From Listeria_A hofi (lineage in GTDB: Bacteria; Bacillota; Bacilli; Lactobacillales; Listeriaceae): a stretch of DNA of 64,000 nucleotides. Position 1 is the stretch's first letter. The number at the start of each line of letters is the position of its first letter. The DNA lies in contig NZ_CAUYTL010000011.1 of NCBI RefSeq assembly GCF_963575615.1, positions 1 through 64,000 on the forward strand, given 5' to 3'. Made by a program: the position numbers and the translations under genes. The notes under the pieces were generated by a model, which worked only from the letters and a program-made list of their open reading frames with translations, was not told the origin of the DNA and searched no databases. Of this stretch, positions 34,221 to 45,700 are shown one piece after another.

Positions 34221-36649
34221 GCGCCTGCCTCACATTCCGGTACAGGGAAGAAAAAACGGTTATCTCGCAACTTTAGTTCTTGCCCATTAACGAGCAGTTT
34301 TCTTGTTTCATTCGCCGGTATATAAAAATGTATTTGCTCGTATGGTAATTCATATGCACCAATTTTCGTCACATGTACATCGATTTGCGTCGCAGTAGTC
34401 GTCATCTGAATCTGAATTTTTGCGAAGTTAGCATCATTTGTAACAGAAACGCCATCATCTTCAAATAATGTATACTCGCTCTGTCCCTCGAGTGCGTGTG
34501 GAAATAATTGCATCCCTCTGGATTCTTTTCTCGTTGTAAATGTTACTTGGTCATCATTAATCGGGATTATACTGCCCGCTTTTACGAGCAAAGGTGGTTT
34601 ATCAAAAGGTGCTGGTAATGTGATGGTTTGACCGCCTTCATACCAACTTTCTGCATGATAGTCATACCAACCGTGGACAAATGCGGGTAAATAAACTTGT
34701 CTTGTTGTTGCACTTTTTTCTACAACAGAGGCAACTAACATCGCATCACCCAACATAAAATCATCGCTCGGTTCAAATGTTCTTTCATCCTCGCTAAATT
34801 CATAGAATACGGGGCGGATAATTGGGCGATAATACGCATGCGCTTCATACAAAATATTGTATAGATACGGCGTTAACTTATAGCGAAACTTAATGAGATT
34901 TTTAATATCTTCTGCCACCTCAGGATACATCCACGGTACATTGACTGTTTGATCGGAATTCCATGAATGGATAGTAAATCGTGGATGGAATATCCCATTT
35001 TGCACCCAGCGAACGAATAATTCTGGTTCTGGTGCTGGCCCTGCAAAACCGCCAACATCATGACCAGTATTATAGATACCAGATAAACTGAGGCCTAACC
35101 CCATTTTGATATTGTATTTAAGCGCTTTCCATTCCGTATAATTATCGCCTGACCAAGTCTGTACATAGCGTTGCATACCTGGACAACCTGAGCGCGAAAT
35201 AAGATATGGCCGTAAATGAGGCGCATACTCTTTTTGTGCTTCATAAGATGCCTTCATCATTAACAGCGGCTGGATTGCTCGAAGCTTTTCAAAATCAATT
35301 GCTGTTCCAAATCCGTCACACGTTGCATCTCTCGTCCAAATCTCAAACTCATTATTATCATTCCATGTCGAATCAATATGCCGTTCTAAAAGCTGTTCTG
35401 TTACTTGTTCTTTCCACCACTGAATCGTTTTTTCATTTGTAAAATCTAAATATGCACCCGTCTCATCCCAAAATTGTGCCCGCTCTTCTTCTGTACCTGC
35501 TGGATTTTGAATAAACATATTCGCGTTTGCTAATTCTTGATATTTGGGGTGATCCGTTAGTAAGCAAGGCTTAATGTTCGCGCAAAGTCGAATGCCCTTA
35601 TCATGGAATTTTTGGAAAAGTTGCTCTGGCTCTGGAAATTTCTCTTTATTCCAATGAAAGACATAGCGCTTATCTTCAATCGATGTGTACCCAGATGAGA
35701 GCTGAAACGAATCACAAATGATATCATGCTCTTCGCATAACGCAAGAAACTTATGTAACTGTACTTGCGCATCTGGTGCATCCGTATATGACATTGTTGA
35801 GCCGGAATAGCCGAGACTCCACTTCGGCGCAAAAATCGTTTGGCCTGTTAACCAAGAAGTTCTCTCAACGACACGTTTCATCTCTGGCCCAAGGACAATA
35901 TAGTAATCTAAATCACCGTCAACTGCCTGATAATAGCGATACAAGCCATGATAATTATCCATTTCATTTCCCATATCAAATACTGCTTGCGACATATTAT
36001 CATAGAAAATTCCAAAAGAAATTTTCGTCTCTGGCTGGTACGTCAAATAATAAGGAATATGCTTATATAACGGGTCCGTTGTTTCCGCATCGTAGCCCAT
36101 TGGATCTAAGCTATGCATCCGGTAGCGCCGTCCGTGCCGATTCATTTCCCCACTTTTTTCACCTAAACCGTAATATTGCTCCTGCCGATCTCTCTCTAAA
36201 TAATGATACACACCTTCACCTAATGAACCATCAAAATTATAAGCTTGGGTCGCTCGGTCCTTGGCAAACTGAACGAAATCACCACTTTGTTCATCACGTG
36301 CATACCATGTTATTTGAAATCCATCTAGGCGGATTGCTACTCTCATTTTCGCAGTCTCAATATAAAATTGGTCCGCATCTTGTTCCGTTTTATAAGCGGG
36401 TAACGAAAATAAACTTGTATCTTGGCGCTCTCGTCCAGTAAATGGGATATCTTCTAAGCCTGGTGCGACGAGCCATGTTTTATCTATTTTTGGTTGGTCA
36501 CCATTTGTGATAAACACGCGTACAATATCCGTCTCTAAAACGTAGATACGTGCATATATATTTTCTTCGTGTAGCTTAAATACCAGACAATTATTTTTTT
36601 CTTCTGTTAACCGAAATAAATAACTAGTTTTTATAGACAAATTATTCAC
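34217..36649 (-). CDS. GH31 alpha-glycosidase in the glucuronate operon
   Basis: Glycoside hydrolase family 31, 810 aa, no signal peptide, so intracellular. Catalytic marks are STWNDNNEFEIW with the nucleophile Asp (about residue 425) and RSGCPGMQRYVQTWSGDNYTEW with the acid/base Asp in WSGDN (about 495). An N-terminal beta-sandwich (about 1-250) and C-terminal beta domains flank the barrel. GH31 members are alpha-glucosidases, alpha-xylosidases and related enzymes. The operon context suggests release of glucuronate or its partner sugar, which is inference. GTG at 36649 is close to its AAAGG site; TTG at 36640 is an alternative start. Confidence 0.92.
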   Translation of the reverse strand: MNNLSIKTSYLFRLTEEKNNCLVFKLHEENIYARIYVLETDIVRVFITNGDQPKIDKTWLVAPGLEDIPFTGRERQDTSLFSLPAYKTEQDADQFYIETAKMRVAIRLDGFQITWYARDEQSGDFVQFAKDRATQAYNFDGSLGEGVYHYLERDRQEQYYGLGEKSGEMNRHGRRYRMHSLDPMGYDAETTDPLYKHIPYYLTYQPETKISFGIFYDNMSQAVFDMGNEMDNYHGLYRYYQAVDGDLDYYIVLGPEMKRVVERTSWLTGQTIFAPKWSLGYSGSTMSYTDAPDAQVQLHKFLALCEEHDIICDSFQLSSGYTSIEDKRYVFHWNKEKFPEPEQLFQKFHDKGIRLCANIKPCLLTDHPKYQELANANMFIQNPAGTEEERAQFWDETGAYLDFTNEKTIQWWKEQVTEQLLERHIDSTWNDNNEFEIWTRDATCDGFGTAIDFEKLRAIQPLLMMKASYEAQKEYAPHLRPYLISRSGCPGMQRYVQTWSGDNYTEWKALKYNIKMGLGLSLSGIYNTGHDVGGFAGPAPEPELFVRWVQNGIFHPRFTIHSWNSDQTVNVPWMYPEVAEDIKNLIKFRYKLTPYLYNILYEAHAYYRPIIRPVFYEFSEDERTFEPSDDFMLGDAMLVASVVEKSATTRQVYLPAFVHGWYDYHAESWYEGGQTITLPAPFDKPPLLVKAGSIIPINDDQVTFTTRKESRGMQLFPHALEGQSEYTLFEDDGVSVTNDANFAKIQIQMTTTATQIDVHVTKIGAYELPYEQIHFYIPANETRKLLVNGQELKLRDNRFFFPVPECEAGA

Positions 36650-36662
36650 GCCTTTCTTTCAC

Positions 36663-37298
36663 TTATTTATGCACTGTGCTAGCCAAAATTTCTTGGAGTT
36701 GCTGGCCGTATGCTTTAAGACCCGCGGTACCATCTTTTCGATAAATACGTACTAAGTCACTGCCAATACCGACGCAATCTGCTCCGGCCTCAAACCAATC
36801 CAATATATTTTTTTCATTCACACCGCCAGTTGGCATTAACTGCACCGTAGGAATAACTGATTTAACCGCTTTCAAAAATGGCGCTCCAACGATATTAGCA
36901 GGGAATATTTTTACTAAACTATTGGGATATTTTTGCGTAGCTGCTACTTCTTTCATCGACATCGCTCCTGAAAAAACAGGAACGCCCAGCATCTCTCCAG
37001 CTTCGGCAACCGCTTCAATTAAATACGGTGAAACAAGAAAATCCGCCTGATAATTGAAGCATTCTATCGCTTCTTCTTTCGTAGCCACTGTCCCAGCACC
37101 CACAAGTATATCCGCTTGATATTTATTTTTTAGCAACTTGATAAGTACTGGCGCTTCTGGTACCGTCATTGTAATCTCAATCATTGTAATCCCAACTTCA
37201 ATCATCGCTACACTAATTTGCTTTGCTTCTTCAAAACTATCTGTTCTAATAACCGCAACGATTTTTTCACGTACTAAACGAGCTTGCACTTCTGACAT
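36663..37298 (-). CDS. kdgA: KDPG/KHG aldolase
   Basis: 2-keto-3-deoxy-6-phosphogluconate aldolase, 211 aa, giving pyruvate and glyceraldehyde 3-phosphate. Class I features are EITMTVPEAP (catalytic Glu), GAGTV (about 71), the Schiff-base Lys in LVKIFPAN (about 132), and LMPTGGVNEKN. GGAGG precedes the ATG. It lies between kdgK and the GH31 gene with short gaps. Confidence 0.95.
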   Translation of the reverse strand: MSEVQARLVREKIVAVIRTDSFEEAKQISVAMIEVGITMIEITMTVPEAPVLIKLLKNKYQADILVGAGTVATKEEAIECFNYQADFLVSPYLIEAVAEAGEMLGVPVFSGAMSMKEVAATQKYPNSLVKIFPANIVGAPFLKAVKSVIPTVQLMPTGGVNEKNILDWFEAGADCVGIGSDLVRIYRKDGTAGLKAYGQQLQEILASTVHK

Positions 37299-37324
37299 AC
37301 TGATTCCTCCTATTTCGTTTGCGT

Positions 37325-38284
37325 CTAGCGATCTACCAGTTCTAATTCCCCTAAAACAGCCTGCACTTCTTCATAATACGGTAATCCCTCGTTATCACCC
37401 TTCACACTAACAACCATCGATCCTACCGCATTAGCAAAATGTAACGCCTGTTCAAAAGAGCGACCTTTTAATAGTGCTGAAATAAATCCGGCATCAAATC
37501 CATCCCCCGCACCGACCGTATCGACTACGGCTCTTGGCTTGAATGGTGCTACATCAAAAATCGTTTGCTGATCCGAGCCAGCCGCACCTTCCGCACCTCT
37601 CTTAATGACAACTTGTTTCACACCATACTGATGAAACTTTGCTATATAATCATACACAGGCATTTTACCTAGTAACATCTCCGCCTCTTCTTCACCCGCT
37701 AACAAAATATCAACCTCGGGCAAAATCGATTCAGTAAATGATTTTGCTTCCTCCAGCGTCCACATTTTCAGTCGAATGTTTGGATCGAATGAAATAAGTA
37801 AACCATTATTTTTTGCTAGTTGAATCGCATGTTGAACGAGCTCCTGATTGCGACGATGAATTGATGGAAACACGCCAGTTACATGAAACACTTTTGCTCC
37901 TTTAAAATAAGCGCTTTCAAAATCAACCTCTGACAAAGCTTCGGTTGGAGAATTTTCCCTATAGTAGAACGATTTACTCGCGCCATCCGTTAACACTTCG
38001 CGAAAATAAACAGATGTTGAATAACCATCAACAAACGCAACATGGGTCAAATCCACACCTTCTCCTCTAGCAAATGAAAAGATGTAACGCCCAAAATCAT
38101 CATTTCCGAGCTTGCTAATCCAGCCTGGTTTCAGACCCAACCTAGCGCACCCAATAGCAAAATTTAGCTCCGCCCCACCAGCTTTTCTTTCAAATTGAGG
38201 GCAAAAACGTAAAGCTCCTTCTTTCATCGGATACATCGAAATTAACGCATCCCCTAGTGTGATAACATCTAAAATAGCAAACAC
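37325..38284 (-). CDS. kdgK: 2-keto-3-deoxygluconate kinase
   Basis: PfkB/ribokinase-family sugar kinase of 319 aa, phosphorylating KDG. N-terminal TLGDALISMYP and GGAELNFAIGCARLG mark substrate binding, and the C-terminal DTVGAGDGFDAGF holds the catalytic Asp and anion hole. First gene of the operon. The start is unusual: the only in-frame standard codon is GTG at 38284, with AAAAGTAGGT directly before it. A rarer start one to three codons later cannot be excluded. Confidence 0.93.
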   Translation of the reverse strand: MFAILDVITLGDALISMYPMKEGALRFCPQFERKAGGAELNFAIGCARLGLKPGWISKLGNDDFGRYIFSFARGEGVDLTHVAFVDGYSTSVYFREVLTDGASKSFYYRENSPTEALSEVDFESAYFKGAKVFHVTGVFPSIHRRNQELVQHAIQLAKNNGLLISFDPNIRLKMWTLEEAKSFTESILPEVDILLAGEEEAEMLLGKMPVYDYIAKFHQYGVKQVVIKRGAEGAAGSDQQTIFDVAPFKPRAVVDTVGAGDGFDAGFISALLKGRSFEQALHFANAVGSMVVSVKGDNEGLPYYEEVQAVLGELELVDR

Positions 38285-38302
38285 CTACTTTTCCACAATT
38301 AC

Positions 38303-38314
38303 TAAACCGGTTTA
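38303..38314. promoter_or_regulatory. LacI-family operator at the glucuronate operon start
   Basis: Perfect 12-base palindrome TAAACCGGTTTA with the central CG typical of LacI/GalR operators. It lies right at the predicted transcription start of the operon, and the LacI-type gene is divergent. Confidence 0.72.
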
Positions 38315-38321
38315 TGAAGTG

Positions 38322-38350
38322 ATTTTACCAGATTATATTTGTTAATGCAA
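38322..38350 (-). promoter_or_regulatory. Promoter of the glucuronate operon
   Basis: Minus-strand TTGCAT (38345-38350), 17-base spacer, TAAAAT (38322-38327). Confidence 0.7.
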
Positions 38351-38385
38351 CATAAATAGCGAATTTTTTCATTTTTTTACAGCCA

Positions 38386-38424
38386 TTGCTTTCCTGAATG
38401 GTTAGCAATTCAATGGCGCTTTAT
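38386..38424. repeat. Imperfect inverted repeat upstream of lacI-type gene
   Basis: GCCATTG ... CAATGGC with an inner TTGCT / AGCAA pairing, no T-run on either strand. It lies upstream of the regulator gene and could be an autoregulatory site. Confidence 0.35.
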
Positions 38425-38480
38425 TATAAAACAAAGTATACTAATAGATAGTGAGCTTTAGGAAGAAGGGAGCAGATGCT

Positions 38481-39488
38481 ATGCAAAAAAAGAGTATCAC
38501 AATTGGTGATGTAGCGAAAAAAGCTGGCGTTTCAAAAAGTACCGTCTCACAATACTTAAATAAACGCTATGAATACATGAGTCAAAATACGCGTGAAAAA
38601 ATCGAGCAAATCATTCATGAACTTAATTTTCACCCCAATGAATCTGCCCGCAATTTAAAAAATAGAAAAACAACAATTGTCGGTATTGTCGTGGCTAATA
38701 TCCGCCATGCTTTCTCAACTGAAATGATTCGAATTATTGAAAATAAGCTGGAAGAACAAAACATCTACGTGATTATTTGCAATGCTGATGACAATCCTAA
38801 AAAAGAAGAATATCATATTCGTGCTCTTCTCTCTCGTAAGGTCGATAGCCTAATTATTTTTCCGACCGAAACGAATGCGTCGATTTACCAGCAAGTTGTG
38901 GAAGAAGAAATACCTGTTGTGTTCATCGATCGGATTGTAGATGGGCTTTTGGTTGATACGATTTTGCTTGACAATCAAACAGCCGCTTCTCTTGCTGTAT
39001 CGGCACTCGTGGCTAATGGTCATCGCAAAATCGCCATGCTAACTCTACCGACAGCATCTGCTATTTCTCCTCGAATTGAGCGAATTGAAGGATATAAAAT
39101 GGCCTTGGAAACTTATAATATTCCCTTCAATGCAGATTTTATCTACTCAGACGAGTTGCACGCATTGCAAGCCGGCTTGGCAAAAATGTTTCAATCAGCA
39201 GATAAACCAAACGCGCTTATTGCTGGCAATGATCTTGTTTTACGCGAGATTTTACATTTTTTAAAAGTTCAGCAACTAACAATCCCGTCCGATGTTGCGG
39301 TTATTGGTATCGATGATGTATCCTATGCCGATATTTATCAACCTAGTTTAACAACCATTGCGCAGCCTACCGAAAAAATGGGACTGAAAGTGGCTGAAAT
39401 TATTTTAACCCGCCTACAAAACAAGGTGAAAAAAGAACCTAACGTTTATCGATTCGTGCCTGAATTAAAGCAAAGAGAGTCTTCGTAA
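38481..39488 (+). CDS. LacI-family transcriptional regulator of the glucuronate operon
   Basis: LacI/GalR regulator of 335 aa. The helix-turn-helix is ITIGDVAKKAGVSKSTVSQYLN (residues 6-27, here split as IGDVAKKAGVSKSTVSQ). A hinge helix and a periplasmic-binding-type sensor domain follow, ending GIDDVSYADIYQPSLTTIAQP. Divergent from kdgK with 196 bases between, where TAAACCGGTTTA sits at the operon start. It probably represses until a uronate intermediate such as KDG binds; the ligand is inferred. AGGGAG precedes the ATG at 38481, which is preferred over an in-frame upstream codon. Confidence 0.92.
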   Translation: MQKKSITIGDVAKKAGVSKSTVSQYLNKRYEYMSQNTREKIEQIIHELNFHPNESARNLKNRKTTIVGIVVANIRHAFSTEMIRIIENKLEEQNIYVIICNADDNPKKEEYHIRALLSRKVDSLIIFPTETNASIYQQVVEEEIPVVFIDRIVDGLLVDTILLDNQTAASLAVSALVANGHRKIAMLTLPTASAISPRIERIEGYKMALETYNIPFNADFIYSDELHALQAGLAKMFQSADKPNALIAGNDLVLREILHFLKVQQLTIPSDVAVIGIDDVSYADIYQPSLTTIAQPTEKMGLKVAEIILTRLQNKVKKEPNVYRFVPELKQRESS

Positions 39489-39608
39489 AGCGTGGTTATA
39501 TCTATACCCCAATCAGAAAGTGTCGTATATCACTAATTCTAATCAAACTTTCATTGGAATGACGCTAGAATTTCATTAGCCTGCTTTATTATAGAGAATG
39601 TAAAGCAA

Positions 39609-39703
39609 GGACGGCAATTAGTTTCCCCCTTTTTCTAATTGTGGCGTCCCTTAACAATCTCCTTTTTCCGGTCAGCCTCCCCCTAAGGTTGGCCGTTTTT
39701 TTT
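39609..39703 (+). ncRNA. Candidate sRNA with two C-rich hairpin loops
   Basis: Two hairpins lie in a gene-free gap. Hairpin 1 (39609-39649) has the outer stem GGACG/CGTCC, the inner stem CAATTAG/CTAATTG and a TTTCCCCCTTTTT loop. The linker holds CTCCTTTTT. Hairpin 2 (39669-39695) has the stem CGGTCAGCC/GGTTGGCCG with a TCCCCCTAA loop and is followed by eight T. C-rich loops complementary to Shine-Dalgarno sites are typical of Firmicutes regulatory RNAs (LhrC, RsaE, FsrA types). No good -35/-10 pair was found, only TATTAT upstream, so it may also be the processed 3' end of the regulator transcript. Confidence 0.55.
39668..39703 (+). terminator. Terminator of the candidate sRNA / lacI-type transcript
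   Basis: Nine-pair stem with two G-U pairs, TCCCCCTAA loop and eight T. Confidence 0.85.
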
Positions 39704-39714
39704 CAAATTATACA

Positions 39715-39760
39715 TACAAAAACAGGATTTCTTCGCATCTTACAGAAATCCTGTTTTGTT
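39715..39760 (-). terminator. Terminator of the CotH-type gene
   Basis: Minus-strand AACAGGATTTCT / AGAAATCCTGTT hairpin followed by TTTTTGTAT. Confidence 0.85.
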
Positions 39761-39763
39761 TTT

Positions 39764-42700
39764 TTATTGAACAGTTATTGTTTTATTAATTGTATAAATG
39801 CCATCTTCTCGTAATTCGACTTTGATGGTGTCTCCAATTGCTAATTTTGCATTGTTATAAGTGTACTCTCCATTGATATCCGTTATTGGTGTTACTTTGG
39901 CTACTCCGTTCACGCTAATACGAATTTGTGTCTCTGCGATGGTTTTGATTGTCACTTTTTTATCAACGATGAAAATTGGATTTACTAGTAGATCGCTTGG
40001 TTTGAATGCTGCTCGTTTGACTGTTGTTGTCGCAATAACTGCATACACGCCATTGACACGTAGCTCGACTTGGAGTATATCTCCTTGCTTTACCTGTCCA
40101 GCTGTATATTTGAAATCACCTGCTTCATCTGAGATAAATGTCGTTTTTGTTTTACCATTTAGGCTGACGCGAATTTGCGCATTAGGCAGGTTCGTTCTCC
40201 CGGTCATCACGGTTTCGCCTTCTCGAATATCATAAATCATAATTGTGTCTGCAACTTCTGCGGCTGTGACGGTTACTTCTTTGTATACGGTGAACAAGCC
40301 ATCTATTTTTTGTTCTGCCTTGATTACATCACCTGCTTCTAGTTTTGCAATGTTATATGTGAAAGCTCCATTGGTGTCTGTTGTTACGGTGCTTCTAGCA
40401 ATACCATTGATGCTGATGCGGATAGATGTGTTTGCACTACTTGTGCTTCCTGTAATTTTTTTATCTGCGGTTGTTAGTGGATTGACAACTAAATTATTTG
40501 CTTGTTCTGGCGCTTTTCCTACTGCTATTTCTTCCGATTTATCGTACTCGCCATTGATATATAAAGTAGCTGTGATTGTATCTCCTGCTGTAACATTTCC
40601 AATCGTGTAAGCATAATTTCCATCGGCATCTGATTTTTGGATTATTTTCACATCACCGTTAAGACTAATACAAACGTCAGTATTTGGTAGGGTTGTTGTA
40701 CCTGTTACCTCTTTATCCCTGTCTGTCATTGGATTGATTGTCACGTTATTTTCTGGCTCATTCCCGCCACTTGCTTCAGCTACGGTAAAGGTTTGCGAAA
40801 CGGTGTACAATCCCCCAACTTTCATCTCAACTTTTACAACGTCGCCAACTTGCAAAGCAGCTGTATTAAATTGAAAATCACCTGTTGTAGCGTCAGATGT
40901 GAGTGTATTTTTTGCTACACCATTAACACTCAAACTAACCTGTGATCCAACTTCTTGCGTATTTCCGGTGACAATTTTTGCACCGCTTAAAGATGGATCA
41001 AGAACTAGGCTTGATGGATCAACAACGCCTGCTGTTACTGTCGTTTCTTTCCATACAGAATAAGTCCCTGCAGATTTCATTTCAACTTTTACTTGTGTTC
41101 CAACCGCCAAATTAGCAATGCTAAATGTATAAATTCCATTCTCATCACTTGTCTTCACCGTCTTTGCTACACCATTGATGCTTAGACGAAATGACGTGTT
41201 TTCACTTCCTTTTCCGATGACGACACGGCTAAATGTACTCACATTTTCTAGACTTAGTGGCTCTGTATCCTGCTTTACTGTAGTTTTTGTTGCGGCTGTA
41301 ACGACATCTTTCGTGTATAGCTTTACTTCGATTTGAGTGCCTTCTTTTAAATACCCAGATTGAAAGGTGAAATTCCCTTTGTCATCCGTTGTTGCTGTAC
41401 GCTTTTGCACACCATCAACAAAGAGTCTCACCTCTGTGCCTGTAGTTGCTTCTACTTTTCCTGTTACCACCTTATTTAATGTCGTAACTGGGTTTACGTT
41501 AATAGCCGTTATTGCGATATCTTTATTCGCGAACAATTCTTTTGCTTTATTCAAATCTTTTTGTAAAGTTGCTCGTGCTTCAACGTCTGCCACAACATCA
41601 ATTGCTTTTTGTGCGGCGTCAATTACTTTTTGAGTTGTTTCTTTTTTTAGTGTTCCCGATGCAACATCGTCATTGATGAATAGAGACTGGACTGCTTTTG
41701 TTGCAGCGTCTTCTTTTTGTGCTTGTTCTGCGGCTGAACCATTGTCAATCATTGGACCCCAGTTGTTTGTTTTGAAAGCACGGACAGTTAGTTTGATTTT
41801 AGCATCAAGAACAGTTCCTGGTGTATATTTCGTTGCTTTACTTGATACAACTCCGTCTGCGCCCATTGGATCAGAACCATCTGTCGTGTAGTATACATCT
41901 GTATTAGCATTAGGGTTATCTAATACAACACCTGCACCGCTTGATACAACATTAACATTTTGTAGTGTATGCGCCATGCCATATTTTGTCCACATTTCTA
42001 GATTATATTTCACACGATCTGGAACCTGTGCTTGGATTTTAACTTGAGCGGATAGCCAATCTTGGTATATTGTTTTTCGCGCACCCATGTAAGCAGCATC
42101 TAGTTTGTATGCTGCATCAATTTGTTTTTGGTTATCTAGAATCAATTGTCTCACATTTGCAACAGATAATGGTGCGCCTGCTGAACCTGCGAAATCACCG
42201 TTTGCTGGGCCAATTTGCTTGAGAACTTGGTCTTTAACAAGCGTTTTGAATTCAAGATTTCCGGCTGTTGCGACTGTACTACTATCTCCTGAAAAATTAC
42301 CGAACATCACTCCGGCACCGCGTCTTGAGTTGCCGTCTGCCCATTTGTAACGGTATGTTCCACCGCCGCCCGCGAAAGCAGAGGAACTCGTTCCTGTTCC
42401 ACCGTTATTATAGAACGCGCCATCTGTATCATTAATATTGAACTTCATCTTTGTGCCACCATTTCCAGTTAAAACGCTATTGGAAACGACTGCATCGACT
42501 TCTTGTTCCGTATCTGTAAACATGAAGAGAATTTGCATCTTAATCATATCCTCTACATCCACATAATTCTTAAATTCTTGGAAATTTTTCGCGGCGGATA
42601 CTGCTTTTACTTTTGTCAAAATAGCTGTATCCCCATCGCCAGCTTCCACGTGACCAGGAACAAAGTAGCCATCTTGGAAGCGAATCTTCGTGTAATCATC

Positions 42701-45700
42701 TCCGTCACCGCCAAAATATTCTTCAAACATATTTTGACTGAAATTCTCCCGCATTGTTTTCACACCCATGTATTTACCGTTGTAGTAGTAATGAACATAG
42801 TTTGTATGCAAGAAAATTTTACCCATTTGTCCAGCTAACGTGCCTGTTACTTTTTCATCATAGCGATTATAACCAAGGTTGTAAATGTCATTTTGAGGAC
42901 CATCCTGTCCTTCTTTTAGTTGCAGTTTACTGAATTTACCCACGACTGGATATACTTCACCTGGCATTGGATCAAAAAAGTTGTATTTTGCTTTTTTGCC
43001 GTTGTAATCACGATGGAATTTAATCGCGACACCGGAGTTAAATTGCGATACACTTGCTTGCCCAAATTTTTTAGAGCCAGCGAAGTTGAAATAGTTTGTT
43101 CCGCCATTTCCCATGTGTGAATCAAGATACTCGAATGTACCAGCTGTATCCGAGGAACCGTTCAAATTTGTAGCATCACCGGTTATAGATACAACCGGAA
43201 AATCATCGATAGCTTGGGCGTAATCGTCACTTGTAATCGTGTTTTTATATTGCCACAAAGCACCAGATGTAACTTCATTTTTATAATTATCGCGTAGAAC
43301 ATAGGTGTTGGAAAGAACACCCGTGTTACCTGTTGCATCATAGCCATACACTTTAACGACTGTTGTTTACCAATGGTAATTGGGCCCGTGTAAACTGTTC
43401 CTTTAGTCGCGCTTGGTGTCGTACCATCCAGTGTATATTTCAGTGTAATGCCAGCTTTTGAAGTCATGCTTAACTCAAAGCCAGTATCATACATACCGCG
43501 ATTTTTACTGAATTGTACGGCATAGTTGGTTTGCCCGTTGTTATTCGATTTGCCTAACGTATCAGAGCTGAATAATGTAAGGTTCTTACTCGCGTCTGGC
43601 TGGCGTCCAAATGATTGATTATATGCTTGTTTCGTGTATTTGATGGCATCTACTGTTTTGAATTCAGAACCAATTTTCGCGGATAAAATCACATCCCCAC
43701 TACCACCGATTTCAAAACTTAGGTGATTATTCCCAAGATTCGTCGCTTTATCAGAATACATTACACGGTATCCTTTAGCAGGAATAACAAGGTTTGAAAA
43801 TTCAAATTTATCGAGTGTTTTTGCTTTATCGGTTAGATACATCCTTTTGTCTAAAATAACGGGGACATCATTGTCGTTATAAAGCTCGATCCAGGCTTCT
43901 TTAGAGCTCGCTGTGCCTTCAGATGATAACTCATTGATGTAGACATTTTTGATTTTATCCGGTGTTGTAAGGGCGCCTTCGATACTTGGGCCTCTGCCGT
44001 TGTTTTTATACTTGATGATAAGTCTAGCTGCATTTGCATTTCCGCCTTGGTAGACACTTCCAATATAATTATCGCCGTCCACGCGGAATGCCATTGATTG
44101 ACCATTTTCCCAACCAGTTAGGCGGCTTTCGTCGATGATATCTTTTAGATTCGCCGTGCGCACGATTTGATTTGCTACTGTGAACGCCGGTTGTGCGTAT
44201 TTCACCGCCAACTCACTATAGACGCGAGATGTGATGTTTCCAGTCGTATTTTTGTAAATTTCCGGATTACCAAGCTCCGCACGTACCTCCATGTTAGAGC
44301 TTATTTTTGCCGCATTTGTTGCATAGGTTGTAAATTCTAAATAAGCATCTTCAATTTCTGCTGATTCTGGAAGTATTACGTTGTTAAAGCGGAAAGCCGA
44401 AATATCTTTGTAAGCTGGAGCAAGATTCGTGCTATAGTAGCCACCAATTCTTAAATTATCGTTAAGGTTGATTGCTTTTGCTGTGCCGTATTCTTCGGCA
44501 TCATCGTTTACTGTTGCGACTTGGCCATTGAAATCACCATCACTTGAGTAATATTCTAAAACTAATTTTGGCGCCATTGTGGGGCTTGATTCATATGAAC
44601 GTGCAATATATGCCCCTGTTTTGTCTCCGTCTACTTTGAAAACAAGATTTTTCATATCTGGATTTCCAGCACGCATTTCATTGATGACTTCGGTTAAATC
44701 GCCTGTATTTACTAAATCGTTGACGGCTACTTTGTCTGGTGTTGCAGATTTTGCTACGTTAGTCGTTAGTTTACGATTATTGAAAGAAGCAACGGTGGAC
44801 GCAAAAATATCGCCATTTCCAATTTCTCCTGCAACCGTCAAATTCGTTGGTGTACTTGATGCTGTGAGTGTCGTGAAAGTGAGATATGCCTTTGTGATAA
44901 CGGCATCGGCTGGAATAGCAACATTCGCAAAACGCACAAATGTAGCTTGTGGCGCGGCGTTTAGAAGCCCGTGTAGATTTAGCGCAGTACTTGTCAAATT
45001 AACTGTTGTTGCTGCTACTGCTGCATCGTCTGTTCCTGCTTTGATACTATATTCTTTTTTCGCTACCGGAATTTTATCGGCATCTTCACGAATGGAGTAC
45101 GTAAATGTTTGTACGCCACTATTTTGTTTCGAATTATAAGCATAGGCTTTGACTGTTGTGTTTTTGTCAATAGTGAACGGTTTCGTGTATGTTGTCCCGT
45201 TCGTCTCACTCGGTGTCGAACCATCCGTCGTGTATTTAATCGTATTAACCGCGTCGCTTGCCAGTGCTAAATCAAATGCTTTTGTGTAAAGTCCAGTTTT
45301 TTGATTAGCTGTCACTGTTACGATTGGGCTAGCATCGTTGTTTGAACTTTCGTATGTGCCTGTTTTAAACGTCACTACGTTCAGATCACCATCATTAAGA
45401 CGTCCCATTGTTTCGTTAAAACTCATTTGTCTCACATCAAACGTGTCTAGAGTGTGGAAACTATCATCGTATTTTGTGGACAAACAAAGCTTCATTGCGC
45501 GGTCGCCTAACGTGAAGTTAATAGAAGTATTATTTTGCGTTCCGTCCGCCTTCACAACACCGTATCCTTTTGCAGGAATGTAGAGATTTTTTAGCTCTGA
45601 TTTCCCTAAATTGGACGCATCATCGGATAGGAAAACACCATTTTCAAAGAATACAGGTGTATCGTTGTTGTTGAAAATTTCAATCCAACCGTCCTTGTTG

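Noticed and set aside
38303..38314. TAAACCGGTTTA as a CcpA cre site
   Set aside because: The outer consensus positions do not match cre, and the symmetric CG-centred palindrome next to a divergent LacI-type gene fits a dedicated operator better.
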